The position numbers and the translations under genes are program-made. The notes beneath the pieces were generated by a model. That model did not search any database. It was given only the letters and a program-made list of their open reading frames with translations, and had not been told where the DNA came from. Below, piece by piece: positions 15,247-15,745 of a stretch of DNA of 15,745 nt. The DNA comes from Chitinophagaceae bacterium. GTDB taxonomy: Bacteria; Bacteroidota; Bacteroidia; Chitinophagales; Chitinophagaceae. The stretch is taken from assembly GCA_003455235.1 (NCBI GenBank), contig DMRT01000333.1, positions 1 to 15,745 of the forward strand, written 5' to 3'. The first letter of the stretch is position 1, and every line of letters starts with the position of its first letter.

Positions 15247-15745
15247 CTAATCTGTACCCGTGCGATCCGGTTCTTTTTCTTTGTAAAATAATAACTGGAA
15301 TGTTACTGCGGCGGCGGCCAGTTGAATTATTCCCATGCAGATGAACAACGCTTCAAATGAAATATAATGTGTAATCAGACCACCCAGTCCGAATGCAATG
15401 CCCGTTACAATCTGCGACTGACCCGTGGAAAGTCCCCAGGCATATGAATCCATCTCTTCGTGCAGGTTTTTTGCATACAATGCATCCCATGCCGGCGTAC
15501 CAATTGCTTCGGCAATACCCAGCCCGGCCTGTACCAGAAATAATTTGACAGGAGAGTCCACCAGCAGGTAACCAAAAGTAAACAGGGCGTTGAGTGTATA
15601 ACCTGCAACCATCACACGGGCCTTGTAGGTTTTGTTGTTGAGCAGTTTTCCAACCAGGATATACAGCAGCCCGGTTATTACCAGGTAGGTGGCCCATGCC
15701 CAGGTGATGTCGAGTATATCGCCTCCCACCTTTTCTGCAAAAACT
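15247..15745 (-). CDS. MFS transporter, C-terminal part
   Basis: The gene enters from the right edge and ends at TAG (complement of 15247-15249); about 166 residues are visible. The apparent start at 15729 is an internal GTG codon, because the frame stays open to the window end. Hydrophobic segments (WATYLVITGLLYILVG, MVAGYTLNALFTFGYLLV, LFLVQAGLGIAEAIG, IVTGIAFGLGGLITHYI, LFICMGIIQLAAAAVTFQLLF) are consistent with the last five or so helices of a major facilitator protein. A charged loop with DALYAKNLHEEM lies mid-way and the tail is short and charged. The substrate is unknown. It converges on galK with a 2-base gap, so transcripts probably overlap. A link to the glycan genes is not shown. 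Confidence 0.8.
   Translation of the reverse strand, partial: VFAEKVGGDILDITWAWATYLVITGLLYILVGKLLNNKTYKARVMVAGYTLNALFTFGYLLVDSPVKLFLVQAGLGIAEAIGTPAWDALYAKNLHEEMDSYAWGLSTGQSQIVTGIAFGLGGLITHYISFEALFICMGIIQLAAAAVTFQLLFYKEKEPDRTGTD

Overview
The window looks like a chromosomal cell-surface glycan (polysaccharide or lipid-linked oligosaccharide) biosynthesis region from a Bacteroidota bacterium, probably near Chitinophagaceae. Reasons: moderate G+C, weak or absent Shine-Dalgarno sequences, several TTG/GTG starts, and the general look of the proteins. The taxonomic call is an inference, not a database result. There are 16 coding regions, two of them cut by the window edges. I found no tRNA, rRNA, CRISPR array or insertion sequence, and no gene-free stretch longer than 91 bases.

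Layout: (A) + strand, 2-1143: the C-terminus of a WaaE/KdtX-like family 2 glycosyltransferase, then a nucleotidyltransferase with a winged-helix-like N-terminus. (B) - strand, 8453 down to 1146: a flavin-reductase-like protein, a B12-binding radical SAM enzyme, an NPPF-type methyltransferase, a second methyltransferase, a radical SAM enzyme with one C-terminal auxiliary-cluster motif, a second B12-binding radical SAM enzyme and a third methyltransferase. The last five are joined by ATGA overlaps or 1-2 base gaps, so they are almost certainly one transcript. A 9-bp inverted repeat sits in the 61-base gap just before them. (C) + strand, 8486-10479: a GT4 and a GT2 glycosyltransferase overlapping by ATGA. 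(D) - strand, 14001 down to 10485: a short phosphoglycosyl transferase (initiating sugar transferase), a one-polypeptide ABC exporter/flippase half-transporter and a GT4 enzyme. (E) + strand: galactokinase (galK), converging on the C-terminal part of an MFS transporter.

Working model (inference): the sugar transferase loads the first sugar phosphate onto a polyprenyl phosphate. The GT4/GT2 enzymes extend the chain and the ABC protein moves the lipid-linked product across the inner membrane. The radical SAM/methyltransferase block makes an unusual sugar, lipid or other small building block, or decorates the glycan. That block, with three radical SAM enzymes, three methyltransferases and a flavin-reductase-like protein, is the least explained part and the best candidate for an undescribed pathway. 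galK and the MFS gene may be ordinary neighbours.
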